Of a stretch of 20,930 nucleotides of DNA, positions 7,373 to 15,835 are shown one piece after another. The stretch's first letter is position 1. Each line of letters begins with the position of its first letter. The DNA comes from a virus. Made by a program: the position numbers and the translations under genes. Location: IMG/VR virus record IMGVR_UViG_3300028361_000901, positions 1-20,930 of that record; one strand, given 5' to 3'. The notes under the pieces were generated by a model, which was not told where the DNA came from, searched no databases, and saw nothing but the letters and a program-made list of their open reading frames with translations.

Positions 7373-10300
7373 CTATATACCTTTTGACTCTTTCCAATTC
7401 TTATAAGGTTTCGCTTGATTAACAAATACCTTATCTCCTTCTTTCCTTCCTTTTATAACTATGTCACTACCTTTAAATATCCCTTTTTGAAACTTTGCAT
7501 ATTGACTTGACCAGAATATTAATTCAATATTTTTTTCCCCATTATAGAAATCTACGAAGGCATAATATTTTTTATTCTTATCTTTCTTCTTGTCAATGTC
7601 TATGATCGTTCCCACACATACAACATTTTCACCATCTTCTTTATCGTCAAAGTTTCCAATTTCTTCAATTGCTTTTTCAAATGGATTGTGGGTTATATAC
7701 ATATTAAGTGCTTCAAACTCCCACTTCGACTTGTTCATGCAATACTTTTCTTGAAATGCTTCTTTTAACTTATTGTATTTTTCAATTTTTTCTCTATCAA
7801 ACAGAATAGCTTTCTTTTCATTATATAATACTAGCCTATCTTTTTTATTTGTAGCTTCTATATCCCATTTTTCGCTAAGTTCTTTTATAGTAGGACAAGT
7901 AACAACTGAAGTGTATTCTTTGTTGATCATTTCAATTGTACCATAATCAAATATTTGTTTCAATACTTTATTTTTATTCATCCCGAATGCTCCTGATTTA
8001 GCCAAAGCTATTTTAGACGTAATATCTGGATTAGTCCTTTCAATAAAGTCTTCAAGAGATTTAAACTTTTCTATATTTCTATTGCTTATTATATTTTCAG
8101 TAACCACATCTCCAACACCTTTAATCATCCTAAGACCAAACAAGATTTCTCCATTATTTGGGTAGAATAATCTATCAGATTTATTTATATGAGGTGGGCT
8201 TACTTTAATATTCATCTTACTACAAGAAGTAATATATTTTGATATTTTTGCATTATCTCCAATCTGAGAATTAAGTAAAGCTGCCATAAATTCAACTGGA
8301 TGATTTGCTTTTAAAAAAGCCGTCTTTATTGTTATCATAGAGTAGCCATATGAATGGGATCTATTGAAGCTATAACCACCAAGCAAAGATAGATTATCAC
8401 TAATAATTCTTGCTATGCTCCTTGAATATCCACTATCAATTATCTCTTGGTAAAGCTTCTTTGCTTCAGTTTGTGCAATTTCTTTATTTTTAGAGCCTAT
8501 TGCCTTTCTGAATATGTCTGCCCCACCATAGCTTCTACCAGCAAATTTTCTTACTATCTCCAAAACTTGCTCTTGGTATACAGTAATTCCATAATCGCTT
8601 TCTAGAATATATTTCATATCTTCGTGCAAGTATTCAATCTTCTCAATACCGTTTCTTCTATCTATATATGATTCAAGTAGCAACATTGTATCTGGTCTAT
8701 ATAGTGCTAATATAGCAGATATATCACCTATATATTTTGGCTTTATTCTTTTACATAATTCTTTCATGCCATAACTTTCTACTTGAAATATACCATCTGT
8801 GTCTCCACTAGACAATATGTCATATATCCCTTTGTCGTTTAATATTTCTTCGTTATTAATATCTATATAAGATGAGTCTTTGCCAATATATTTCAAAGTC
8901 TGTCCGATTACATTTAGTGTTTCAACACCTAGTATGTCCATTTTAACAATGCCGATTTTCTCAAGCATCTTCTTGTCCACTTGTATTACTTGTTCTCCAT
9001 CAGACCCTAAATGCATAGCCATATAGTCTGTTATTTCTTCATTTACAATTCCTAACGCACAAGCATGTATTGATGTCTGTCTAACCCTACCAGTTATTTT
9101 ACTTGCAATTTCAATAAGTCTATCAAATACTTCCACATCATCAATGTCTGGTCTGTTCTTACATTCTTTTTTAGCCATACCTATTTGTTTATCAATTTCT
9201 TTTTTATTAGCCATGTAAGTCTCCATAAAGTCACCATTATCAAAATACTTTGCAATTTCTTCAGAATACTTATATGGCATATTTAAAGCTTTACCGACAT
9301 CTTTTATAGATACTTTATCACTAATATATGTTAAATTTAAAACTTGACAAACAGATTTTTTACCATATTTTTTCTCTACATAGTCTATAATAGGCTTTCT
9401 GTCTCCAAAATCTAAATCAATATCTGGATATGATAATCTCTCTTTATTTAAAAATCTACTAAATATTAAATCATATTTGATTGGATCAAGATTTGTTATC
9501 TCTAATAAATATGATATTAATGACCCTCCAGCACTGCCACGTCCATCACCAACTTCTATTTTAATGCTTCTAGCATAGTTCATAATGTCTTGTAGGATTA
9601 AGAAATATCCTTCAAAATCCATTGATGATATTACTTCCATCTCTTCTTTTATTCTATCAAGATAAACTTTGACATTTGGTTTTGTATCAATTTTCCTTTT
9701 TTTATAACCTTCTAATATTAAATGTGTCATATATTCATTTGCATTTTTAAAAGGCGTTGGTATTTCAAATTGTGGTGTCTTTGGATCTTGGAAAGGCATA
9801 TTTATTTCTTCCAAACTGTCCATTAAGCTTAAATTTTCAAGAAGTCCTTTTGTAGTATTTTCTTCACCTATTTGAGGTATCATTAAATCGTACATTTCGT
9901 CTAGTGACTGTATATAGCAGCCGTCATATATCTCGCCTAATGTCTCTCTGTCTTGTGCTATTTTAACATGCCACCCTTGATATTCTAAATCCTCTTTTGT
10001 AGCTGAATGAGCATCTGTTGTGATTACATATGGAGTATCTGTCTCTTTAGATAGTTTTAAAATCTTTCTATTGTATTCAACTTGGTCTTCGTGTTTATGA
10101 GACTGCATCTCTAAGTAGAAATTTGGGAACAGTTCTTTGTACTCATATACATATTCTAAACACTTACTATAATCTTTTTCTCTAGCAATCTTAGATCCCA
10201 AACAAGCCGTTGATACAACTAAATCATCTGAATATTTCGCTATCTCATCAATTTGTATTCTGGGCTTATAATAGAATCCTTCAAAATTACTCTTGGTTAC

Positions 10301-10654
10301 AAGTTTATTTAATGCAACTCTACCCCTTTCATTCTTTGCCAATACGACTAAATGATAGTATCTAGAATTGGTATCTTTTATATTTATGTCTTCAGTCTCA
10401 TAGAATTCAACGCCATATACCATTTTTAAATCATAATCTTTCTTTATCTCATCAAAATAAACCCACGAGAATTCTGTTCCATGTTCAGTTATTCCGAAGC
10501 CTTCAAACCCTAGCTCTTGACATCTTTCTAAATATTCTTTTGGGGACGAGAATCCGTCTAGCGGTGATCCTATGTGTGTATGATTATGAAAAGAGAAATT
10601 CGTGTTTACTCTACCATTGGAATTCATCCTCTTCTTCATCTTTTGATTTTGCAT
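7373..10654 (-). CDS. dnaE: DnaE-type replicative DNA polymerase III alpha subunit with PHP domain
   Basis: A 1093-aa C-family polymerase. N-terminal PHP domain (about 17-290) with metal ligands apparently kept: H23/H25 (FHNHTH), D33, H58 (TEHG), E83 (GVEFY), C151, D214/H216 (DAHS). The palm contains the glycine loop GDGRGSAGGS 369-378, the catalytic aspartates D411 and D413 (YPDIDLDF) and probably D573 (KMDIL). Fingers include SYGGADIFRKAIG 708-720; a HhH lies near 840-860 (IKGVGDVV); a C-terminal OB domain spans about 1005-1085. With the OB domain last and no inserted exonuclease, this is DnaE, not PolC. No DnaQ-like gene is present, so the PHP domain may proofread. I see no clear clamp-binding QxxLF motif. 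GGGAGGG precedes the ATG at 10654 by about 9 bases. The first 44 bases overlap the RecJ-like gene. Resembles SPbeta YorL, but shorter as I recall. Confidence 0.95.
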   Translation of the reverse strand: MQNQKMKKRMNSNGRVNTNFSFHNHTHIGSPLDGFSSPKEYLERCQELGFEGFGITEHGTEFSWVYFDEIKKDYDLKMVYGVEFYETEDINIKDTNSRYYHLVVLAKNERGRVALNKLVTKSNFEGFYYKPRIQIDEIAKYSDDLVVSTACLGSKIAREKDYSKCLEYVYEYKELFPNFYLEMQSHKHEDQVEYNRKILKLSKETDTPYVITTDAHSATKEDLEYQGWHVKIAQDRETLGEIYDGCYIQSLDEMYDLMIPQIGEENTTKGLLENLSLMDSLEEINMPFQDPKTPQFEIPTPFKNANEYMTHLILEGYKKRKIDTKPNVKVYLDRIKEEMEVISSMDFEGYFLILQDIMNYARSIKIEVGDGRGSAGGSLISYLLEITNLDPIKYDLIFSRFLNKERLSYPDIDLDFGDRKPIIDYVEKKYGKKSVCQVLNLTYISDKVSIKDVGKALNMPYKYSEEIAKYFDNGDFMETYMANKKEIDKQIGMAKKECKNRPDIDDVEVFDRLIEIASKITGRVRQTSIHACALGIVNEEITDYMAMHLGSDGEQVIQVDKKMLEKIGIVKMDILGVETLNVIGQTLKYIGKDSSYIDINNEEILNDKGIYDILSSGDTDGIFQVESYGMKELCKRIKPKYIGDISAILALYRPDTMLLLESYIDRRNGIEKIEYLHEDMKYILESDYGITVYQEQVLEIVRKFAGRSYGGADIFRKAIGSKNKEIAQTEAKKLYQEIIDSGYSRSIARIISDNLSLLGGYSFNRSHSYGYSMITIKTAFLKANHPVEFMAALLNSQIGDNAKISKYITSCSKMNIKVSPPHINKSDRLFYPNNGEILFGLRMIKGVGDVVTENIISNRNIEKFKSLEDFIERTNPDITSKIALAKSGAFGMNKNKVLKQIFDYGTIEMINKEYTSVVTCPTIKELSEKWDIEATNKKDRLVLYNEKKAILFDREKIEKYNKLKEAFQEKYCMNKSKWEFEALNMYITHNPFEKAIEEIGNFDDKEDGENVVCVGTIIDIDKKKDKNKKYYAFVDFYNGEKNIELIFWSSQYAKFQKGIFKGSDIVIKGRKEGDKVFVNQAKPYKNWKESKGI

Positions 10655-12446
10655 TATTTAAACCCTCCCAATCTTCTTCTATATCCCAACTAAAACCATC
10701 ATCTTCTAAATCTTTGTCTCCTGTGCTATTTACTAGTTCAATGTCAGTCACTTCAATTTGTACATATCTTTCACCTTTAAATTCGTTTATAGATGGCTTT
10801 CCTATAAGTTCATAGACATATGCATCATCCCATCCAACTAGAGAGCTATATAGCTCACCAGACTTATCAAATGTAATTATCTTTACATCATTTACATAGA
10901 ACCAAAATGACTTATGGTCTTTTCCTGTAAATATATCAGAAGTATTTATTTCAACATTATATAGATGTATTTTAGGCTCTTCCATTCCTCTTCCAAAATA
11001 ATACTGTAAAGAGCATAAATCTTCAATCAAATATTCATCTAAAAATTTTGCTTCTATGCTAAAATCAACATCAATATCAGAGTCAATTTCAATTGTCTTA
11101 AAGTAATTCTTTATTTTATATTCCATTACTTTTATATCGTTTTCTGGTTGTAGGTGGAATCTTGTCCCAAATGCTCCCTGATGACCTTCAGCAAAGTCTA
11201 CAATATTTGAATTAGACAAAGCATCTTTAAAATTAAATATCTTTCTAGACCTTCCACTACCAGAATATATATCATTCCCTCTATAAGTATATACTAAAGT
11301 TGGCTTGTTATATATGTCACCTATCTTATTTGCCAATAAGCCAGATAGCCCATCTTCTTCAACTCTATTGGTTGCATTTACAAATACTATATTTGCATTA
11401 TCTTTTATATCTTTTATAAGCCCTCTAATTCTAGTATTACCCTCTACTGCGTTCTTTACAATTCTATCTTGCTTCCCTTTAACTCTTGCCATCATTCTAT
11501 AACAAGCTTCGTATATATTTTCTTGTAATATTTCACCTTTACTCTTACCTCTTGTAACTTCATAAGGAAATACACTATCTAAGTTTTTATTAATAAAAGA
11601 TTCAAATAGGAATAGATTGTCTTCATGAGTTCCGACTCTAGTAACTGCATTTAGTAATGGGGCGATGTTCCAACCCACTGTCTTTTGATTGATAATGCCC
11701 TTTCTAACATATGATGTTGAGTCTATTATTTGATTTAGCATTTCATTATTAATATTTTCAATTCCAGTTTGTATCATATATTGGACTTCTAAATCAGAAG
11801 TATCCATCATATCTCCAATAAGTCCAATTGAAACTAAATCTAAGTAGTTATCAGCATCACTAAATCCATATTTAATATCTAATGCCTTTATAAACTTATA
11901 TGCCATTCCAGCACCACTTAGATCAGGTGAGACTTTGTCAAGTTGATTGTTTACAACAATTGCATCTTTACTATACTTAGGGCATTCGTGATGGTCTAAT
12001 ATAATTATATCAATATTATGTTCCTCTTTTAATATTTTGTGTTCCGAATAATTATTACTTGCTGCGTCTGCTATTATAAGTAAATCAGTCCATTGTAAGA
12101 TTTCATCACTAAACTCATGCATAAAAATTCCATGTATCTTTTTTTTATGTACAACATAGTCAAGATTGTTATCCTTGAAGTTTTTGCTAATGTAGTTCAC
12201 TAAAATACTAGTGCTTGTTATTCCATCAACGTCAGAGTCAACAATGAATAATATATTAGAATTATTTGAATTATGACGACTGAATAAGTCTACAGACTCT
12301 CTCATATTTTTAAATAAATATGGATCTGTTAGAGATTTAGAGCTTACATTTATAATATCCTTTGGATTGCTCACACCACGATTTTTAAAGAATTCTTCTT
12401 TGACATCTCCAAGATAATTATTGTCCCCTATTATTTTTACTTTCAA
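10611..12446 (-). CDS. recJ: RecJ-like single-strand DNA exonuclease (DHH family) with acidic tail
   Basis: A 611-aa DHH/DHHA1 phosphoesterase predicted to degrade single-stranded DNA from the 5' end. Motif I VDSDVDGIT 69-77, motif II with D127 (IIADAAS), motif III DHHECP 151-156 and motif IV GDMMD 211-215 supply the metal-binding residues. DHHA1-type motifs follow (GSGRSRKIFN 396-405, EGHQGAFG 420-427; the usual GGH reads EGH). A C-terminal OB-like region spans about 455-575. The last 35 residues are strongly acidic and end DEEEDEFQW, like an SSB tail. The start is TTG at 12446, chosen because AGGAGG lies 6 bases upstream and the sequence runs straight into a RecJ N-terminus. The tip of the tail is encoded in the 44-base overlap with the polymerase gene. 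It has its own candidate promoter at 12486-12514. Corresponds to SPbeta YorK from memory. Confidence 0.9.
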   Translation of the reverse strand: MKVKIIGDNNYLGDVKEEFFKNRGVSNPKDIINVSSKSLTDPYLFKNMRESVDLFSRHNSNNSNILFIVDSDVDGITSTSILVNYISKNFKDNNLDYVVHKKKIHGIFMHEFSDEILQWTDLLIIADAASNNYSEHKILKEEHNIDIIILDHHECPKYSKDAIVVNNQLDKVSPDLSGAGMAYKFIKALDIKYGFSDADNYLDLVSIGLIGDMMDTSDLEVQYMIQTGIENINNEMLNQIIDSTSYVRKGIINQKTVGWNIAPLLNAVTRVGTHEDNLFLFESFINKNLDSVFPYEVTRGKSKGEILQENIYEACYRMMARVKGKQDRIVKNAVEGNTRIRGLIKDIKDNANIVFVNATNRVEEDGLSGLLANKIGDIYNKPTLVYTYRGNDIYSGSGRSRKIFNFKDALSNSNIVDFAEGHQGAFGTRFHLQPENDIKVMEYKIKNYFKTIEIDSDIDVDFSIEAKFLDEYLIEDLCSLQYYFGRGMEEPKIHLYNVEINTSDIFTGKDHKSFWFYVNDVKIITFDKSGELYSSLVGWDDAYVYELIGKPSINEFKGERYVQIEVTDIELVNSTGDKDLEDDGFSWDIEEDWEGLNNAKSKDEEEDEFQW

Positions 12447-12485
12447 TTTATACCTCCTCGTTTATATAATTATGTCTACTACTAT

Positions 12486-12522
12486 ATAATAACAAAACAT
12501 CCTAACAAAGTCAAGATGTTTT
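12486..12522 (-). promoter_or_regulatory. Promoter with flanking dyad upstream of recJ-like gene
   Basis: Minus-strand TTGACT (12509-12514), 17-base spacer and TATTAT (12486-12491) preceded by TGT, an extended -10. Inverted arms AAAACATC and GATGTTTT (12494-12501 and 12515-12522) bracket the -35 box. In read-through RNA from the primase gene the arms would form an 8-bp hairpin followed by GTTATT, a weak terminator; on DNA they could be an operator. The expected start near 12479 leaves a leader of about 33 bases with AGGAGG. Confidence 0.68.
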
Positions 12523-12526
12523 TATA

Positions 12527-13582
12527 TTATAATATTAATTTCCTATACTTAGTTGAAAGCTCATTCCATTTATGCATATTGTCAAAAGGGCTTTCTTTTT
12601 CAGATAGTATTTTTCTATCCTTGTCTATTATTGCATATACTTTAACAAATTCTGGAAATTTAGCTTTCTCATTCTTATAGAAGTCTAAGTCTCTTACAAG
12701 AGTTTTGTTTCCGTTTGAATCAACTTTTGTTACATAATCCGCCATATCATCATACGCTAAACAAACGTCAACTCCTAGATGTATTAATAAATTTACTTGA
12801 TATCTAGATAAGCTATGTCCTCCTATAGACACAACGTTGTTTATTTGCGTTGTTTTGGCTTGCATAGGGGCTTTCTCTGCTTCTCCTATGTAAACTATAC
12901 CAGCCTTCCTTATGTCCGATATAGCCAAGTTTAAGCCGAACAACACCCTATTTTTATTACATGGATATAGATACATATATTTATTCTCAACATCATCTTC
13001 ATAAGATCTTCCTTTTACTCCAACTAACGTTCCAAGTTCATCTCTTATTGGTATCGTTATCCTATGAGTCATTAAGTCATAACCTATCCCAAAATCTCTT
13101 TGTATTTTTAATGATATTCCATCCATATAAAACTTGTTCATTGGATATATACCATAATATTCCAATACTTTTTCATCTAGTGGCTTTAATATAGAATCTC
13201 CATCTATATCGTTAAAATCTTTCATACCTTCTACTTCATCTAAAAATGAAAGTATTTCTGGCTTCTTATAATCTCTACTATAGTAGTCGAATCCACAACA
13301 TTCACATATCCACTTCATAGCCTCTGTAAAATATAGTTCTTTTATAAATATTGTAAGTGAAATTATATCACTTGCACCTGACTTCTCTTTTATATTTCTA
13401 GTATGAGCTTCTACATTAAGAGAATTTTGATATACCACAGTAGATCCTTTATTATCTCCTGTAGGCATGCCACAAGAGTAATAGCTGCCTTTATTCTTTA
13501 TACTATGCATACCAAGTGCAATCAATATATCTTCCAATTTCTTCTCTTCAATAATTCTTTCTTTTAAATCTGAAATTTCCAT
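12527..13582 (-). CDS. dnaG: DnaG-type primase with degenerate zinc-binding domain
   Basis: A 351-aa protein with the DnaG order of domains but no helicase-binding C-terminus. Residues 1-100 match the fold order of the CHC2 zinc domain (SYYSCGMPTG 33-42, GASDIISLTIFI 69-80), yet the four zinc ligands are not there: only C37 sits where the first cysteine would be. The RNA polymerase basic region reads IPIRDELGTLVGVKGRS 177-193. The Toprim-like part has GEAEKAP 233-239 with E234/E236 for the metal-binding glutamate, and AYDDMAD 276-282 in place of the DxD pair. It should make RNA primers for the polymerase two genes downstream. ATG at 13582 has AAGGAGG 6 bases upstream; own candidate promoter at 13602-13630. 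Next to a DnaB-like helicase, as expected for a primosome. Probably the equivalent of SPbeta YorJ. Confidence 0.85.
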   Translation of the reverse strand: MEISDLKERIIEEKKLEDILIALGMHSIKNKGSYYSCGMPTGDNKGSTVVYQNSLNVEAHTRNIKEKSGASDIISLTIFIKELYFTEAMKWICECCGFDYYSRDYKKPEILSFLDEVEGMKDFNDIDGDSILKPLDEKVLEYYGIYPMNKFYMDGISLKIQRDFGIGYDLMTHRITIPIRDELGTLVGVKGRSYEDDVENKYMYLYPCNKNRVLFGLNLAISDIRKAGIVYIGEAEKAPMQAKTTQINNVVSIGGHSLSRYQVNLLIHLGVDVCLAYDDMADYVTKVDSNGNKTLVRDLDFYKNEKAKFPEFVKVYAIIDKDRKILSEKESPFDNMHKWNELSTKYRKLIL

Positions 13583-13601
13583 GAATGACCTCCTTACACA
13601 T

Positions 13602-13630
13602 ATGATAACATAGTTTGTTCTATAAGTAAA
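13602..13630 (-). promoter_or_regulatory. Candidate promoter for the primase gene
   Basis: Minus-strand TTTACT (13625-13630), 17-base spacer and TATCAT (13602-13607) preceded by TGT, an extended -10. It lies wholly in the 56-base gap between the helicase stop and the primase start. A small dyad (ATAG, six bases, CTAT) lies inside the spacer. Expected leader about 15 bases, just enough for the AAGGAGG. Confidence 0.55.
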
Positions 13631-13638
13631 TAATAAAA

Positions 13639-15117
13639 CTATTTTTTACCATACCCATTTTGATTTGGTCTATTCTTTTGTTTACTACTAGACATATTCT
13701 TTTTCAATATACCTACTTCATACCACGTATTTAAGTCAAGATCAACTTCAGTAAGTAGAACCATTCCTTTGCCACCACCTCTGTTTTTATCAACCTTCTG
13801 ACCATAATACATTTTCTTTCTATCCAATTCTCTTTCTCCTTGACCCCACGAATCAACAAATGTATATCTTGAATAGTCGTCAATATGTATTCTTTTTTCA
13901 AGCACCATACAGTCAACCACATGCTTTAATTGTTTAGCATTTGCAATGTTATTACTTGAGAAATCAAATATATCTATAAACAAACTATCGTCAGTAAGTT
14001 GGATTGTAGCATATCCACCAACATTCATAGCCATACATATGTCTTTAAGTTTTGTTGTTGTTTGTTTAACAGTTTCCCAATTGTCGCTTTTATGACCTTT
14101 TAAAGTATCATAGAAGAAATATTCAACACCTAATCCCAAAGTGTGTTTCTTTACTTCATGTTCAATTGATGTGTCTGAGTAATCTGACATCTCTTTAAAG
14201 TATATCTTCGTATTATTTTCTATATATTCTGCAACTTCCAATACCTTATCTGCTTGTTCTTCGGAGTCATAGTCTCCAAGCACTATATTTCTTTCTGGTA
14301 TATTATATTCAAATCCAAATACTGGGTTATTACACACAGCCGTTATCATACCAGCTTTTATATCTTCTTCATCCATTTCATTTGCCATTATTAATATTTT
14401 CTTACCGAGTATTAAGCTTATAAAAGCTGCTAAAAATGTCATTCTTCTAGATTTTCCTTCATTTGATAACATCCCATCAACGAATAACTTTTTAAGTCTC
14501 CAACCTCTAAATAGATTAGTCCAGTTCTCCCAAGGAAACTCTATTCCCATAGCTGGTGATTTTCTCCAATTTAAAACAGAACTTTTCATGTCACTACCAA
14601 GGACTACAGAATCTTCTCCACCACCTATTATAGTATGTATCTTGTCAACTGAAGCTCTCATTGATTGTATTACTTGCTCTGCTGTAATTTTGTCAAACTT
14701 TGGATGATTTAGTATTCTTCCTACTGGAAACCCTTTTTTGTCAAACTCTCTAATTAAAGAATATTTTTTAAGCCTATCGAAGTGATTTTTAAAGTCGTTC
14801 TCATCACACAAAGACATCATCCTATTTATAGTTTTCCATCCACCTATTTTTTTATACTTAATCTTTCTGTCTTCTTGTTGTAGCATAAATGTATTTACTT
14901 TTGAGTCTGTTACTTCTTGAGAGAAAGTTTTGTAGAAAGTTTCAAAACTGTCAAATAGAAATCTCATATGCTCGTCAAAAAAGTCATACTTTGACCTTAT
15001 TAATGTTCCGTATTCAATATATAAATCTGGATTCTTAAAAAAACTTCCAATAACTATACTCTCAGTAGATATATCATATGATTTTTTTTCTTTATCTTCT
15101 AACTTAACATCTGCCAT
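13639..15117 (-). CDS. dnaB: DnaB-like replicative helicase
   Basis: A 492-aa hexameric-type helicase. Residues about 15-65 resemble the DnaB N-terminal helical domain (STESIVIGSFFKNPDLY). The RecA-like core has Walker A GMLSNEGKS 215-223 with the same spacing as the DnaB GARPGMGKT, the following motif IMANEMDEEDI 244-254, a Walker B-like strand YFFYDTLKG and a C-terminal KNRGGGKG 444-451 matching the DnaB KxRxGPxG arginine-finger loop. The tail (about 474-492) is basic and Asn/Gln-rich. The start is ATG at 15117 and not the in-frame ATG at 15129, because GGAGGG lies 4 bases before the former while the latter has no site. Unwinds DNA 5' to 3' at the fork. The upstream zinc-finger protein may load it and the primase follows. 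Equivalent to SPbeta YorI by order. Confidence 0.9.
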   Translation of the reverse strand: MADVKLEDKEKKSYDISTESIVIGSFFKNPDLYIEYGTLIRSKYDFFDEHMRFLFDSFETFYKTFSQEVTDSKVNTFMLQQEDRKIKYKKIGGWKTINRMMSLCDENDFKNHFDRLKKYSLIREFDKKGFPVGRILNHPKFDKITAEQVIQSMRASVDKIHTIIGGGEDSVVLGSDMKSSVLNWRKSPAMGIEFPWENWTNLFRGWRLKKLFVDGMLSNEGKSRRMTFLAAFISLILGKKILIMANEMDEEDIKAGMITAVCNNPVFGFEYNIPERNIVLGDYDSEEQADKVLEVAEYIENNTKIYFKEMSDYSDTSIEHEVKKHTLGLGVEYFFYDTLKGHKSDNWETVKQTTTKLKDICMAMNVGGYATIQLTDDSLFIDIFDFSSNNIANAKQLKHVVDCMVLEKRIHIDDYSRYTFVDSWGQGERELDRKKMYYGQKVDKNRGGGKGMVLLTEVDLDLNTWYEVGILKKNMSSSKQKNRPNQNGYGKK

Positions 15118-15137
15118 TTTACCCTCCATATGATAAT

Positions 15138-15166
15138 ATATTATAAAATAAGATCTTTTAAGTCAA
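15138..15166 (-). promoter_or_regulatory. Candidate promoter inside the end of the zinc-finger gene, driving the helicase
   Basis: Minus-strand TTGACT (15161-15166), 17-base spacer and TAATAT (15138-15143). An overlapping perfect TATAAT (15140-15145) would have a short 15-base spacer. The spacer contains the palindrome AAGATCTT. The -35 box lies in the last codons of the 210-aa gene, so part of the match may be due to coding. The helicase ATG is about 20 bases downstream. Confidence 0.45.
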
Positions 15167-15773
15167 CCTCATCTTCATTCTCATTATTTTGTTTATTTTT
15201 ATTTCTTTTGCTGAACTCTCTAAGTCTATTGTTATCATCTATTATTTTTTTAGACTCATCAGTAGAGTGTAATTTTAAGTTTTTAGATTTTTTATAATTG
15301 TCATATTCATTTACCATTACCCCAAAATCATAAAAAAGTCTTTCTGAAGGGTCTTTGATATTCTTTTTATATGCAATCTTTTCTAATTTTCTTAGCATTT
15401 TATCATTAGAATACATCTCTAACAATTCTGTATAAGATATTGGGGTTGCTATTTTTTTATTCTTACCAGAAACAACTTCACTTACTTTCATAAAAAAATA
15501 AGAGGATAGATTTATTTTATAATATTCTTTTATTACACTAAAAAATTCATCCTTTATGTTTTCTAAATTAACTTCATTTTCCATAATATCTTTTATTCTA
15601 TTTATCTCAATTTGAGCATCGCTTTTATTCATTCTATTTTTTTTATTTGTCATTAGTTTTATTTCATAACATTTAGTATGAGCATAAGATGACCCAACTT
15701 TAATAAAGTCATCTTCTTTAGTTTCTATTGACTTTTTGCCCTTTTCGTCACATACAATACATTTTCTTTTCAT
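15141..15773 (-). CDS. Zinc-finger protein, 210 aa, possible helicase loader
   Basis: The family is not recognised with confidence. The N-terminus carries a likely small zinc site: C5xxC8 and H32xxC35 (KCIVCDE and AHTKCYE). Residues 45-95 are helical and charged. The middle (about 110-165) includes SYTELLEMYSNDKMLRKLEK and SERLFYDFGVMVNEYDNYKK, which look like packed helices. The C-terminal 30 residues are polar and Asn/Lys-rich, ending DEVDLKDLIL, a possible partner-binding tip. ATG at 15773 has AGGAGG 6 bases upstream. It lies between the RecA-like ATPase and the DnaB-like helicase, where phages often keep helicase loaders; that role is inference from position only. Corresponds by order to SPbeta YorH. 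No ATPase motif is present, so it would not be a DnaC-type AAA+ loader. Confidence 0.78.
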   Translation of the reverse strand: MKRKCIVCDEKGKKSIETKEDDFIKVGSSYAHTKCYEIKLMTNKKNRMNKSDAQIEINRIKDIMENEVNLENIKDEFFSVIKEYYKINLSSYFFMKVSEVVSGKNKKIATPISYTELLEMYSNDKMLRKLEKIAYKKNIKDPSERLFYDFGVMVNEYDNYKKSKNLKLHSTDESKKIIDDNNRLREFSKRNKNKQNNENEDEVDLKDLIL

Positions 15774-15794
15774 CTCAAGCCTCCTCTATAGACT

Positions 15795-15820
15795 TTGTGA
15801 GGTGGAAACCCACCCCACAA
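15795..15820 (-). promoter_or_regulatory. 11-bp leader hairpin upstream of the zinc-finger gene
   Basis: In the minus-strand RNA, UUGUGGGGUGG and CCACCUCACAA pair over 11 positions with a GUUU loop. The one imperfect pair is G-U on this strand but A-C in the opposite transcript, so the structure suits minus-strand RNA. It is GC-rich against an AT-rich background, lies about 20 bases before the AGGAGG, and lacks a following U-tract, so it is not a terminator. It may affect mRNA processing, stability or translation. Confidence 0.62.
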
Positions 15821-15835
15821 CATCTACAAGTAATT

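Noticed and set aside
7373-10654. PolC-type polymerase or an intein in the polymerase gene
   Set aside because: The OB domain is C-terminal, no inserted exonuclease is seen, and motifs run continuously at normal spacing, so it is DnaE-type without an intein.
12447-12503. 12-codon frame (MFCYYIVVDIII) in the pre-recJ gap
   Set aside because: It coincides with the promoter -10 region, lacks a binding site and has biased composition from AT-rich DNA.
15780-15833. 17-codon frame (MLWGGFPPHKVYRGGLR) ahead of the zinc-finger gene
   Set aside because: It has no ribosome binding site and is explained by the GC-rich hairpin and AGGAGG it overlaps.
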